Positions 23,135-31,260 of a DNA stretch of 35,478 nt are shown here, one piece after another. A model generated the notes under the pieces. It saw nothing but the letters and a program-made list of their open reading frames with translations. It was not told where the DNA came from and made no database searches. Position 1 is the first letter of the stretch; every line of letters begins with the position of its first letter. The position numbers and the translations under genes were made by a program. The DNA is from Roseibacillus sp. (GTDB taxonomy: Bacteria > Verrucomicrobiota > Verrucomicrobiia > Verrucomicrobiales > Akkermansiaceae): contig NZAC01000017.1 of NCBI GenBank assembly GCA_002686085.1, positions 1 to 35,478 on the forward strand, written 5' to 3'.

Positions 23135-24874
23135 GTGCTTAAGCGCCTTCGGCCCTATACACGCTATCTGCGACCGGTGCGCTGGCAGTTCATCGGTGCG
23201 CTGATTGCAGGTCTAATCTATGGAGTAGCAAGCGGCGCGGGGATTCCTCTGATTCTGAAAGAGGTGCTTCCGAGGATGTGGGTAGAGGGTCCTGACCCGG
23301 TGCCATACGGAGATCTGATTCTCATTGGTGTAATCATGGTGGGGGGTATGGGAATCCGGTGTGCTTCGGAATTTGCGAATATGTATGGAATGGCCTACTG
23401 CGGCCAACGAGTTCTCGAGGGGTTGCGGACGGATACCTTTGCGCACCTCCAGAAACTGTCGCTCTCTTTTTTCGAGCAGCGACGAAGTGGGGACACCGTC
23501 AGTAGACTTATCACCGATACCGAGGTGCTGAGGGCGGGCATTGTTACGGTGACAAATGATATCATCAAGCAGCCCTTTACCCTCATTGGGGCTGCCGGAG
23601 TTATTGTCTATCTCTCTCTCCAGAATAGTCAGTTTGTCTTCATTCTCGCATTCCTTATAAGCGCGCCAGCCTGCGTCTTTCCGATCAGGTGGTTGGCTGG
23701 AAAGTTAAAGGTGCGTGCGAAAAAGCTCCAAGCACAGGTGGGTGATGTTTCCGCCTATGTGACAGATAGCATTCAAGCGCCGAGAGAGATACGCGCTTTT
23801 AACCTTCAGGACGGCCAGATAAGGGGAATGAGAAGGAGAGTCCGGGAGTTGATGAGGTGGCAGCTCAAGGTGCTCAAATACGAGCGCTCCGTGGCTCCCT
23901 TGGTAGAATTCGTTGCCACGATCAGCGTTGCTATCGTGATTGTGTACGCTGGGAGAAATTCAGTGGGTATACAGCAAATGGTGCCCTTACTTGGTGCTCT
24001 GTATTTCTGCTATGAGCCAGTAAAGAAGCTGGGGAAGATCTCGACGCATTTAAAAAGCATGGAGGCGTCCCTGGATCGACTGGAGGAAATTTCGAAGATG
24101 GATCCAGAGGTTCTTGATCCGAAAGTTCCTGTCGAATTGGGCAAGGTAAATGGCGAAATCGCGTTTGACGGGGTGTCCTTCGCTTACGCAGAGGATCTGG
24201 TCCTGGACAAGGTGACAGTGAAAGCCAGACCAGGAGAAGTCATGGGGATTGTAGGGCCAAGCGGGGCAGGAAAGACCTCCTTCATCAACCTCCTCCTCCG
24301 TTTTTATGATCCTACCGAGGGAGTAGTCTCTATTGATGGTCATGACCTTCGGACCCTGCGACAGGATGAACTTCGCGATGCTATCTCCTTCGTTCCGCAG
24401 GAACCATTGCTCTTCAATGCCTCAGTAAGGGATAATCTTCTGGTGGGGCGTCCTGATGCCACGGACGAGGAGGTTTACAAGGCGGCGGGTCAAGCCCGTG
24501 CTCACGATTTTATCACAGCCATGGAAAATGGTTACGAGACAGTCATCGGTGAGAAAGGAACACGCCTTTCCGGTGGGCAGCGGCAGAGATTAGCTCTTGC
24601 CCGAGCCTTTCTGCGGAAGGCTCCGATTCTTGTGCTTGATGAGGCTGCCTCTGCGCTTGATTCTGAAAATGAAGCGCTCATCCAGCAGGCCGTGGTTGAA
24701 CTTGCTCAGAATCGAACAGTTTTTATCATCGCTCATCGCTTCAGTACCTTGAGTGTTGTTGACCGGATTCTTGTTTTCGAAAGTGGTCAAATTATTGGAG
24801 ATGGGACTAATGAAGAGCTTGAGAAAAGCTGTAGTCTCTACCAGGAGCTGAGGCGAAGGCAGATGGTGGAATAG
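23135..24874 (+). CDS. ABC exporter, fused permease-ATPase (MsbA-like)
   Basis: A 579-residue half-transporter that works as a homo- or heterodimer in the inner membrane. The N-terminal ~315 residues hold six TM segments (FIGALIAGLIYGVASGAG, then LILIGVIMVGGMGI and others). The ATPase has Walker A GPSGAGKTS, Q-loop SFVPQEPLLF, signature LSGGQRQRLALARAF, Walker B ILVLDEAASALD and switch His in IIAHRFS. The start codon GTG at 23135 gives the family-like LKRLRPYTRYLRPVRWQFI opening. Lipid A or another amphipathic substrate is likely, and the LpxL-type gene is next, on the opposite strand. Substrate is inferred. Confidence 0.9.
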   Translation: MLKRLRPYTRYLRPVRWQFIGALIAGLIYGVASGAGIPLILKEVLPRMWVEGPDPVPYGDLILIGVIMVGGMGIRCASEFANMYGMAYCGQRVLEGLRTDTFAHLQKLSLSFFEQRRSGDTVSRLITDTEVLRAGIVTVTNDIIKQPFTLIGAAGVIVYLSLQNSQFVFILAFLISAPACVFPIRWLAGKLKVRAKKLQAQVGDVSAYVTDSIQAPREIRAFNLQDGQIRGMRRRVRELMRWQLKVLKYERSVAPLVEFVATISVAIVIVYAGRNSVGIQQMVPLLGALYFCYEPVKKLGKISTHLKSMEASLDRLEEISKMDPEVLDPKVPVELGKVNGEIAFDGVSFAYAEDLVLDKVTVKARPGEVMGIVGPSGAGKTSFINLLLRFYDPTEGVVSIDGHDLRTLRQDELRDAISFVPQEPLLFNASVRDNLLVGRPDATDEEVYKAAGQARAHDFITAMENGYETVIGEKGTRLSGGQRQRLALARAFLRKAPILVLDEAASALDSENEALIQQAVVELAQNRTVFIIAHRFSTLSVVDRILVFESGQIIGDGTNEELEKSCSLYQELRRRQMVE

Positions 24875-24885
24875 GTTCCAGAGAG

Positions 24886-24918
24886 GGCTGTGGTCATGGG
24901 CTCTGATGAGCCGCAGCC
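24886..24918. terminator. Hairpin between convergent ABC and LpxL genes
   Basis: A stem GGCTGTGG..TCAT / ATGA..CCGCAGCC with one G-U pair and one bulge occupies most of the 50-nt convergent gap. It could end transcription from both sides, but neither side has a clear T-run. Confidence 0.45.
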
Positions 24919-24924
24919 TCAATT

Positions 24925-26304
24925 CTAAAGGTAAGTCTCGCGGAGGGGGGGGTCATGCATTCCAAGCTTTCGAGCCACCTCCAGCCAGCGATCCTCAGGA
25001 AGGAGCTCTGAGGTAAGGGTCACCGGTCGCCAGTTGTTGCCTGACTGCATGGTGCCGGGAAGGCTGTATACAGGACCCTCGTAAAGATGCCCAAGCTCGC
25101 GAGCTGCTCGCTCATCATCGGTCAGGATGAGCGCAAACGGCAGATTTGGTGGAAGAACATGGTCCTCAACGCTGTGAAATACATGTGGTAACTCTGAGGC
25201 CCACGCCTCCTGACGCACCTGTTCTCGCCCAAGGAGATGAAGCTCAAAGTCCGGTCGTGAAGCGTTCATTGCTTTCAGAGCGGGAAGCGTTTGCTGAAAA
25301 TTGGGAGGATTGTCTGGAATCCTGATCAGGACTGGGAAGGGTCGAAGGCTGGTTTCCAGTTGCCGCCTGAGACGGAGGGGGCCCTTTTTTCCGGAAATTT
25401 CAAAAGGGCGCCTCTTGTTCAGACGCCAGAGGTCGTGCATCCAGAAGACATCCACGAGGGACTGGCGGGTCGCTTTTTCGAGGAGGGCGGCAATGTGTGC
25501 AGTAGACAACTCCTCGCCATCTCTGATTTCAGGTTCGTGGAATCTGACCTCCCACTTGCCAGGGGATACGGTTTTCATGGAGATGCCGACTACAGGAGCG
25601 CCAGTGTGCTTATGGATGAAGGCCGGCAAGGGTGACATGGACATGAGGCGGCCGAAAAAAGGGACAATAGTGCCCGATCGCCCGGCCCTCTGGTCGGCGA
25701 TAATACCAAGAATTCCCTTATTGCGAACGAATTTGATAGGGGCCTGATAGGAAGTGAACTTCGAGAACATCCTCATTTGGTGATTGGATCTTCTTTTTCG
25801 AATCAGAGGATCAAGGTGAACGTTATTAAGAGGGCGGTAGATCGCAGCGACATTCAGGTCCGGGTGAGATGCCCCCAGTCCTTGCGTGAGAAGTTCAAAA
25901 TTTCCCATATGTGGAGAAACGAGGATCACTCCCTTTCCCTTTCCGATGGCGCGCTCAAGAATATCGAATTCCGTTGGAATGATCGCAGCTTGGACGAGGG
26001 GGGAGGATAGCTGGCCTCCCTTGAGAGCAGTCAGGAAATTGGCGGTGGTATGGCGGAAGACTTCACGCGAGAGCGAAGCGATTTCGCCTTCTTTAGCTCC
26101 GGGTCCCAGGACGGTCCGCAGGTTGTTGCGGACGATAGGCCAGCGAGAGCGAAAGAGATATGCCAAACACGAAAGATTGGCTCCGATTCTCCAGAGAGAT
26201 TCCATCGAGAACAGGCTGACCAAGCGTTCGACGACGAGAAAGGCAGCGTATTCGACCCTCCACTGAACTCTTTTGAGAGGTTTCGGCTTCTTCTTCGCCA
26301 TCAT
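24925..26304 (-). CDS. LpxL-type lipid A acyltransferase fused to a glycosyltransferase-like C-domain
   Basis: A 459-residue protein. Residues ~15-300 are a lysophospholipid/lipid A acyltransferase domain (HtrB/LpxL family) with the catalytic HX4E in SPHMGNFELL, then IYRPLNNVHLDPLIRKRR, GILGIIADQRAG and VPFFGR, all standard. True LpxL proteins are ~300 residues; here about 150 more follow. That part reads FPVLIRIPDNPPNFQQTLPALKAM...PDFELHLLGREQ, like the N-terminal half of GT9 heptosyltransferases (LVRLPNWLGDAVMALPALRAL), though the second half of GT9 seems missing. It overlaps the upstream six-TM gene by 4 nt (ATGA), so translation is coupled. The protein probably adds an acyl chain to lipid A; the extra domain's role is unknown. 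Confidence 0.85.
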   Translation of the reverse strand: MMAKKKPKPLKRVQWRVEYAAFLVVERLVSLFSMESLWRIGANLSCLAYLFRSRWPIVRNNLRTVLGPGAKEGEIASLSREVFRHTTANFLTALKGGQLSSPLVQAAIIPTEFDILERAIGKGKGVILVSPHMGNFELLTQGLGASHPDLNVAAIYRPLNNVHLDPLIRKRRSNHQMRMFSKFTSYQAPIKFVRNKGILGIIADQRAGRSGTIVPFFGRLMSMSPLPAFIHKHTGAPVVGISMKTVSPGKWEVRFHEPEIRDGEELSTAHIAALLEKATRQSLVDVFWMHDLWRLNKRRPFEISGKKGPLRLRRQLETSLRPFPVLIRIPDNPPNFQQTLPALKAMNASRPDFELHLLGREQVRQEAWASELPHVFHSVEDHVLPPNLPFALILTDDERAARELGHLYEGPVYSLPGTMQSGNNWRPVTLTSELLPEDRWLEVARKLGMHDPPLRETYL

Positions 26305-26939
26305 GGCTCAGTGAACATGCGATACCGACGCCGAATGAGAGGCAGGCAGTAACCGATCGTGCCAAGCAGGATGAAATAACAAGCCAGCAACTCGAGGTAT
26401 CCTCTGCAAGTTGGGGGAATGTCCGGGTTGTACTCTTCTCTCAGGGACGCCTGCCAGAATGCTTGAGACCCGAAAACCCGCGAGAAGGCGTAGTTCAGGA
26501 TGAGGGCCGCGAGGATAAATCCAGAGGCAGGGTGGCGGGAGGCGAATCCGATAAAGTGCAGGGTTTCCCTTCTTCGGCGGAACAATGTCAGTCCAGTCCA
26601 GACAAGTATCGGGATCAGAAGATACTCGTGTTTGAGAGGTTGGATGTTGTCATCGATAGCTCCTCCGATTTCGGCGATAAGGAACGCGACCGTCAGAAAT
26701 CCCAATGAGCGGTAGACCGCCCGAAAAGGTCCAGCGTGAGGAGCGGTGGCGAACAGGAGTGCTGCAGAAAAGGCGAGCAATGCGGATTGCAGCGTTTCGA
26801 CTACGCTGTCTTCCATTGGCACACTCTTCTCGTCGGGAATCCAGGCGGGAAACAGAATTAGCACTGCACCAAAGCCCATGGTGAGAGCGATCAGAATGGT
26901 GCGCAGCCAGGACGGTGGATTCGGGGAGAGCTTTGGCAC
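26301..26939 (-). CDS. Six-TM membrane protein of unknown function
   Basis: I do not recognise a family. The 212-residue protein has about six hydrophobic segments (near residues 13-33, 48-66, 79-95, 106-120, 138-155 and 180-200). Conserved-looking features are EDSVVETLQSALLAF before TM2, a central AEIGGAIDD, RRR basic patches on the cytoplasmic side and the LREEYNPDIPP loop before the last TM. It shares the ATGA overlap with the LpxL-type gene, which suggests a joint role in envelope lipid building. The start ATG at 26939 is supported only by the frame. Confidence 0.7.
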   Translation of the reverse strand: MPKLSPNPPSWLRTILIALTMGFGAVLILFPAWIPDEKSVPMEDSVVETLQSALLAFSAALLFATAPHAGPFRAVYRSLGFLTVAFLIAEIGGAIDDNIQPLKHEYLLIPILVWTGLTLFRRRRETLHFIGFASRHPASGFILAALILNYAFSRVFGSQAFWQASLREEYNPDIPPTCRGYLELLACYFILLGTIGYCLPLIRRRYRMFTEP

Positions 26940-26986
26940 GGAGACCTAGTTAAGTAGGGGAGAGTAGTCTGACCCGAGGCACAAAG

Positions 26987-27020
26987 ACAAGCCTCCCGGT
27001 TTTTTCCCGCGGAGGCTTGT
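26987..27020 (-). terminator. Inverted repeat, likely terminator of the PQQ-like gene
   Basis: A perfect 10-bp stem (ACAAGCCTCC/GGAGGCTTGT) with a 14-nt loop containing T6 (A6 on the minus strand). It lies about 97 nt after the stop of the minus-strand propeller gene at 27117 and upstream of the six-TM gene. The tail after the stem (CTTTGTG on the minus strand) is only weakly T-rich. Confidence 0.6.
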
Positions 27021-27116
27021 ATTGCTTGGTTAGGCTGCTGCTGTATATCGCTCCCGTTCTGAGGGGTTTGGGTCTCTTTGGAAGGAGGCGCTCCAACTGC
27101 TGCTGCTCGGGAAGGA

Positions 27117-28562
27117 TTAGCCTTTCACATCAAAACAGAAGACAAGGTCCTGGTCTCGGAGATAAAGCTTCCCGTTTACGACCACAGGATGCGTCCAGAT
27201 CTTTCCGCTGGTTCCCTCTCTTAACTTGGTCTTACGGGGCATGGGAAACCGACCAAGCTCTTCGAAGCCATCAGGGGAGGCCTTGGCGAGGAAGCATGAA
27301 CCCTCTGATTCATCGATGCATACCAGCATGCCGTCTACATAGTGTACGGCGCCCTTGCTTTTGCCTTCGCCCCGCTCGCTCCAAACCTGCTCTCCGGTCT
27401 TGAAGTTTTGACAGACCAGTCCGGGACCGTCCGAAAATCCGTAGACATGCTCTCCTACCTTGATCACTCCGCCGTGGTGGTTCTTCATGACCTTGTTAGA
27501 CCACACGTCCTTAGCCTCCTTACCGCTGATATCGACAAGTTTGCTGCCCACTCCATAGCCGGAACTGATGTAGACATGGCCCTCCGAATAGATGGGGGTG
27601 GGGATAACAGCAGTCCGCCCTGGCCATTTTGTGCTCCAGAGCAGGTCTCCGGTATCAGCTGACACTCCGGCCAGTTTTTTCATGAAGAGCTGTATGTATT
27701 GCCTTTTTCCATTCACGTCTGCAACTATGACGGAAGAATACTGGGCAGGATCTGTCAGGTCGCGGCTTTGCCAAATCGTCTTACCCGTCTTTTTCTCGAG
27801 AGCGATGATAGCCCCTTTTTCGCCTCCGGGGGTGACGATGAGTTTGTCGCCATCAATCAGAGGAGATTCCGAGTAGCCCCAGCCTGGGATTTTCCCTCCA
27901 AAGTCATCGACGAGACTGACACTCCATTTCTTTTCACCCTTGTCGGCAGTCATGCAGCTGACATCTCCATTGGCATTCATGGCGTAGACCATGCCGTCAT
28001 CAACAGTGGCTGCCCCGCGCGTTCCTGCGCCCCATCTTGTATTATATCCTTCCTCGGGATCGGTGCCGATGGTGCTGGCCCAGACCTCCTCACCAGTCCC
28101 GGCGTCAATACAGATCACCTCGGCCTTTCCTTTCCGGCTGCCGGTGAAATAGAGGAGGTTGCCAACCACTGCGGGGCAACTGTAGCCCTTGCCGCAATCC
28201 TCGAAGGCCCACACGAGCTCAGGCCCTCCTTCAGGCCATTTGGCCATCGAGGTCGTGTCTGGAGAATGTCCATCCCGCCGGGCGCCTCGCCAGCTCGGCC
28301 AGTCATTTGCGAGAGCTCCACCTTTATCGGAAGCGCCCTTGGCGAATGCGATGTCTTCCTCAGTGAGACGAGAAAGGGGAAGGCTGACGACGTCGCCATT
28401 GGCTCGCCGAACCTTCACTGCATCCTTGGTGAGCTCAACGAATTCTCCTGTCAGAGTTCTCCCGGAGGAAGCGTCTTTCCATACCCTGGGGCTAGCAAGG
28501 GCTGATGATGCGGCAAGCAGAAGGCCAAATGCGGTGACTAGTGCGATAGACTTGGTGTTCAT
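27117..28562 (-). CDS. Secreted PQQ-like beta-propeller protein with SHD1-like N-domain
   Basis: A 481-residue protein from ATG 28562, with a signal peptide (ALVTAFGLLLAASSALAS, cut near residue 24). Residues ~25-70 (RVWKDASSGRTLTGEFVELTKDAVKV...VVSLPLSRLTEEDIAF) match an SHD1-like domain often fused to propellers in Planctomycetes and Verrucomicrobia. Residues ~90-475 are a PQQ-like propeller with repeated blades: ICIDAGTGEEVW, AMNANGDVSC, ALEKKTGKTIW, ADTGDLLW, FKTGEQVW. It does not show an obvious PQQ-binding Cys pair, so it may be a binding/structural propeller rather than an enzyme. The codons from 28631 to 28563 are not signal-like, so I use 28562. Confidence 0.82.
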   Translation of the reverse strand: MNTKSIALVTAFGLLLAASSALASPRVWKDASSGRTLTGEFVELTKDAVKVRRANGDVVSLPLSRLTEEDIAFAKGASDKGGALANDWPSWRGARRDGHSPDTTSMAKWPEGGPELVWAFEDCGKGYSCPAVVGNLLYFTGSRKGKAEVICIDAGTGEEVWASTIGTDPEEGYNTRWGAGTRGAATVDDGMVYAMNANGDVSCMTADKGEKKWSVSLVDDFGGKIPGWGYSESPLIDGDKLIVTPGGEKGAIIALEKKTGKTIWQSRDLTDPAQYSSVIVADVNGKRQYIQLFMKKLAGVSADTGDLLWSTKWPGRTAVIPTPIYSEGHVYISSGYGVGSKLVDISGKEAKDVWSNKVMKNHHGGVIKVGEHVYGFSDGPGLVCQNFKTGEQVWSERGEGKSKGAVHYVDGMLVCIDESEGSCFLAKASPDGFEELGRFPMPRKTKLREGTSGKIWTHPVVVNGKLYLRDQDLVFCFDVKG

Positions 28563-28755
28563 AACAGGGGAAGTGTGTCCTAGACGTTCCAGAGTTGTTA
28601 TCAGGCTGCACGCAAATGTGGATCTTCTCAAACTCCAATTACCGTTTGTCGTGCAAAATCACTACTAGGACTGATGATTTGCCTAGCGTCCCCAACGGAA
28701 GGTGTGAAGGGAGGAGCGTAGTGCTCTCGACGGCCGTTAATCAGGCATGCACTGC

Positions 28756-30753
28756 TCAATTTGCCAGCTCCACGACCCGGAAATAAGCCTCAGCCGGCGC
28801 TGGGCCTGGGAGGGTGCCCGTGAGTTCGGAATCAAAATCAGTGGCCCGGCTTGCCCTCCCTACGTTATTCCATGACTGCAGATTGGCCGAGAACTGTAGT
28901 TGATACTGCTTCCCGATCTCCGCGCCAAATCCGATTCTCGCTTCGCCTGCCGGGGTGAAAGAGGCGCTTGTGACTTGTAAGTAGTTTTTTCCGCGAGTGT
29001 CGCTGAGGCGATGGATGGCGCCTGTAAAGAGGGAAGCGACGTAGAGATTCCCTCTCTCATCTTCACCAAAGGAGGAAATCCGCAGGGACGTGTCGAGGAG
29101 CTGGCGATCGATCCAGTTGCCTGAGGGATCCTGCTGGAGGCCCCAAACCCTTCCGGAATTATAATCTCCGAAGAAATAAATGCCCTCCATCCGGGGGTGC
29201 TCTTGGCCTCGATACACGTATCCTCCCGTGATGGAACTACCGGCATTGTGATCATATTCGAAAACTGGATCAGTCGATGTTCCTTTTGTAATCTGGGTAC
29301 CGGCATTGAAGGTGTTGAATCCTTCGATTCTGCGCCACTGAAAATTTTCTCCACCGGTGCTCGAAGCCGGGACAAAGTTGACTTCTTCCCATTCGTATTG
29401 CCCTACATCTGCGATATACATGTCTCCGGTCTTGCGATCGAACGACCAGCGCCATGGATTGCGTAATCCAAAAGCCCAGATTTCATCCGGGACCTGTGGA
29501 TCGAGAAGGAAGGGGTTGTCATTCGGGACTGCGTAAGGCAAGCCAGGGTCAGGGGTTCCCTCTACGTCGATCCGTAGCATTTTGCCGAGGAAGGTGTCAT
29601 TGGCTTGCCCGTTTCCCCTGGAGCCGTGGACATCGCCAGCACCTCCGCCATCGCCCATCCCGATGTAAAGAAATCCGTCAGGGCCGAAGTTAATCTGCCC
29701 TCCGTTGTGATTCGGCTCTGGTTGAGTGATCACCAGCAGCACCTCCTCGCTCGTTTCAACGCCGTCGTCGGCGTTCACAGGATTTACTGTGAACCGGGAT
29801 ATTACGGTGGCTCCGCGAGGGGATGAATTGCTGCTAATGTAGTTTACGTAGAATTGTCCGTTGGTCGCGTATCTCGGAGAAAAGGCCAGCCCCAGCAGGC
29901 CGCGCTCGTCGCCACCGCTGTCGTTGGTGTTTACCCGGGACCGAAGGTCAAGAAATGTGCGCAGTCGGCCCCCATCCCAGATTCTGATGATCCCACCCCG
30001 TTCGACGATGAAGAGTCTGTTGCTGCCGTCCGGGGCATGCGTGAGAGCAACGGGACTGCTCGCAGTGGTAATTGGAGTGCCAATCTGCAGATTCGGCCAG
30101 ACCGGTGGCAGAGCATCGGTTGCAATGAGACGGGGTAGGACAAGAAAGTCGCTGCTAGTCACCCCGTCGTTCAGCCCATGGATAGCCAGCATGTTTGGAC
30201 CATCATTGAGCAGTGAGATGAAAGAGCTGATATCAAATCGTTCGAACTGAAGAGCGTTCGCATCCGAGTTGTTGGAGAGCGCCGATGAGGAAGCGCTGAG
30301 GGAGGATGGCGCATTTGCGGCAGCGACTCGTTGTCCGTTTAAATACGCGACAAAGCCGTCGTCATATTTCATGTCGAGGAAAAGCGCCCGAGTGCCCTCT
30401 AGAGTGGCCTTTTCCACCGTAAAAGGAATTCGGATGTAGGCCGTGGCGGAGCGGTTCTGCATCTGCGCACGCAAATCGAGGTCGAGGAGCGCCGAGTAGC
30501 TGGTTCCTGAGTTCGGGCTGGTCTCGTATCCCACCCCGGTTGTGCCCAGGATCCAGCTGGCGGCGTTGGGAGGGGAAGCCACGGTTGTCCACTCGGCTGG
30601 CGACAGATCATTTCCTCCATTCCCAGCGGTCGGGACGAGTGCGGTGGCATTCGCAGCTGGGTCGTCGTTGACCAAAGTGGTCTCTGCCGCATGGAGAGGA
30701 AGAAAGATTGATAGCAGGGAGAGCGTGGAAAAGGCGGCAATCGGGGTCTTCAT
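28756..30753 (-). CDS. Secreted glucose/sorbosone-dehydrogenase-like (GSDH) protein
   Basis: A 665-residue exported protein with a signal peptide ending HAA (residues 1-23). Residues ~25-215 form a carbohydrate-binding-like N-domain (FLDMKYDDGFVAYLNGQRVA). Residues ~230-590 are a GSDH propeller with PDGSNRLFIVERGGIIRIWDGG, GDERGLLGLAFSP, NHNGGQINFGPDGFLYIGMGDGG (active-site type) and FGLRNPWRWSFDRKTGDMYIADVGQ. The last ~70 residues (GKQYQLQFSANLQSWNNVGRA...AYFRVVELAN) are a short C-terminal repeat that I associate with Verrucomicrobia secreted proteins. Such proteins may oxidise sugars with PQQ; PQQ synthesis genes are absent here. Confidence 0.85.
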   Translation of the reverse strand: MKTPIAAFSTLSLLSIFLPLHAAETTLVNDDPAANATALVPTAGNGGNDLSPAEWTTVASPPNAASWILGTTGVGYETSPNSGTSYSALLDLDLRAQMQNRSATAYIRIPFTVEKATLEGTRALFLDMKYDDGFVAYLNGQRVAAANAPSSLSASSSALSNNSDANALQFERFDISSFISLLNDGPNMLAIHGLNDGVTSSDFLVLPRLIATDALPPVWPNLQIGTPITTASSPVALTHAPDGSNRLFIVERGGIIRIWDGGRLRTFLDLRSRVNTNDSGGDERGLLGLAFSPRYATNGQFYVNYISSNSSPRGATVISRFTVNPVNADDGVETSEEVLLVITQPEPNHNGGQINFGPDGFLYIGMGDGGGAGDVHGSRGNGQANDTFLGKMLRIDVEGTPDPGLPYAVPNDNPFLLDPQVPDEIWAFGLRNPWRWSFDRKTGDMYIADVGQYEWEEVNFVPASSTGGENFQWRRIEGFNTFNAGTQITKGTSTDPVFEYDHNAGSSITGGYVYRGQEHPRMEGIYFFGDYNSGRVWGLQQDPSGNWIDRQLLDTSLRISSFGEDERGNLYVASLFTGAIHRLSDTRGKNYLQVTSASFTPAGEARIGFGAEIGKQYQLQFSANLQSWNNVGRASRATDFDSELTGTLPGPAPAEAYFRVVELAN

Positions 30754-30924
30754 TCGTTTCTACTATCGGCTCGATGGGAGGAATTGCCACACCGATTTTG
30801 GGTAAGGTCGGGACCTGCGGTTTTCGTAGCGCACTTCAATTTACCCTGAGGGGCATGGGGCTTCATGGCCCTCAGACTCTTGACTCGTCATACCCCAAAT
30901 GAGAGGGGCCCTGTTGGCCGGAGG

Positions 30925-30945
30925 AGGTTGCCCAAATTTGTCGAG
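30925..30945 (+). repeat. Left arm of imperfect inverted repeat around tRNA-Arg
   Basis: This 21-nt segment (AGGTTGCCCAAATTTGTCG + AG) pairs with 31211-31231 at 18 of 21 positions in inverted orientation. It lies 90 nt before the tRNA. No target-site duplication is visible. It may be the end of a small relic element or a chance match. Confidence 0.45.
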
Positions 30946-30951
30946 CGGTCC

Positions 30952-31019
30952 TGGCTCATGGCCCGGGTGGCCCGTCAACCACGCAGAGTCCCGGCTTGTA
31001 ATCCGTTACAGGTGAGCCA
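30952..31019 (+). ncRNA. Candidate structured element before tRNA-Arg
   Basis: A 7-bp outer stem (TGGCTCA 30952-30958 / TGAGCCA 31013-31019) encloses a hairpin CTTGTAA-TCCG-TTACAGG (30995-31012), which stacks on it. The inner part (CGGCTTGTAATCCG) resembles a tRNA-Thr anticodon arm, but no D- or T-arm fits, so it is not a tRNA. It could be a tRNA relic, a small RNA or chance. Confidence 0.25.
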
Positions 31020-31021
31020 CC

Positions 31022-31028
31022 ATATCGA
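31022..31028 (+). promoter_or_regulatory. Possible -10 box for tRNA-Arg
   Basis: ATATCGA ends 8 nt before the mature tRNA start. A TTGTAA at 30996 is about 20 nt upstream, a longer spacing than normal. It is weak evidence but the only candidate just before the tRNA. Confidence 0.25.
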
Positions 31029-31035
31029 CGCTTCA

Positions 31036-31107
31036 GCCCCGGTAGTTCAATGGATAGAACAAGGGTTTCCTAAACCTTAGATAGAGGTTCGATTCCTCTC
31101 CGGGGTA
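31036..31107 (+). tRNA. tRNA-Arg (anticodon CCT)
   Basis: A full cloverleaf is readable: acceptor GCCCCGG/CCGGGGT, D-stem GTTC/GAAC, anticodon arm AGGGT-TTCCTAA-ACCTT with CCT at 31069-31071, T-arm AGAGG-TTCGATT-CCTCT and discriminator A. The CCA end is not encoded. It reads AGG codons. The first acceptor pair is G-U. It is a single plus-strand gene between minus-strand genes. Confidence 0.93.
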
Positions 31108-31190
31108 AGCGTTAAAGGCAAGAAAGCGTCCTTTGCGGCCTTCGAATGGGTTAAGCGTAAACCAACGTTGCAGGATCCGATGGGCTTCTG

Positions 31191-31208
31191 GGCCCAAAGA
31201 GGTGGGCC
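31191..31208. other. Hairpin after tRNA-Arg
   Basis: GGCCCA-AAGAGG-TGGGCC is a perfect 6-bp stem with a 6-nt loop, 2 nt before the right inverted-repeat arm. It has no T-run, so it is not a normal terminator; it could stop transcription weakly or be part of the flanking repeat structure. Confidence 0.35.
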
Positions 31209-31210
31209 AA

Positions 31211-31231
31211 CTCGTCAAATTTGGGTGACCT
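31211..31231 (-). repeat. Right arm of imperfect inverted repeat around tRNA-Arg
   Basis: CTCGTCAAATTTGGG followed by TGACCT is the inverted partner of 30925-30945. It lies 104 nt after the tRNA and 30 nt before the end of the lyase-like gene. An 11-nt part, GTCAAATTTGG, occurs again at 11554-11564 between the FxsA and MDR genes. Confidence 0.45.
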
Positions 31232-31260
31232 TGGTATCGGGGGGCAACTGGTATCTGCTT

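Noticed and set aside
27699-28505. Long plus-strand open frame inside the PQQ-like gene
   Set aside because: It is the antisense shadow of a well-supported secreted propeller protein.
28563-28755. Possible promoter or RNA in the gap between the two propeller genes
   Set aside because: No -35/-10 pair with normal spacing and no stable hairpin were found.
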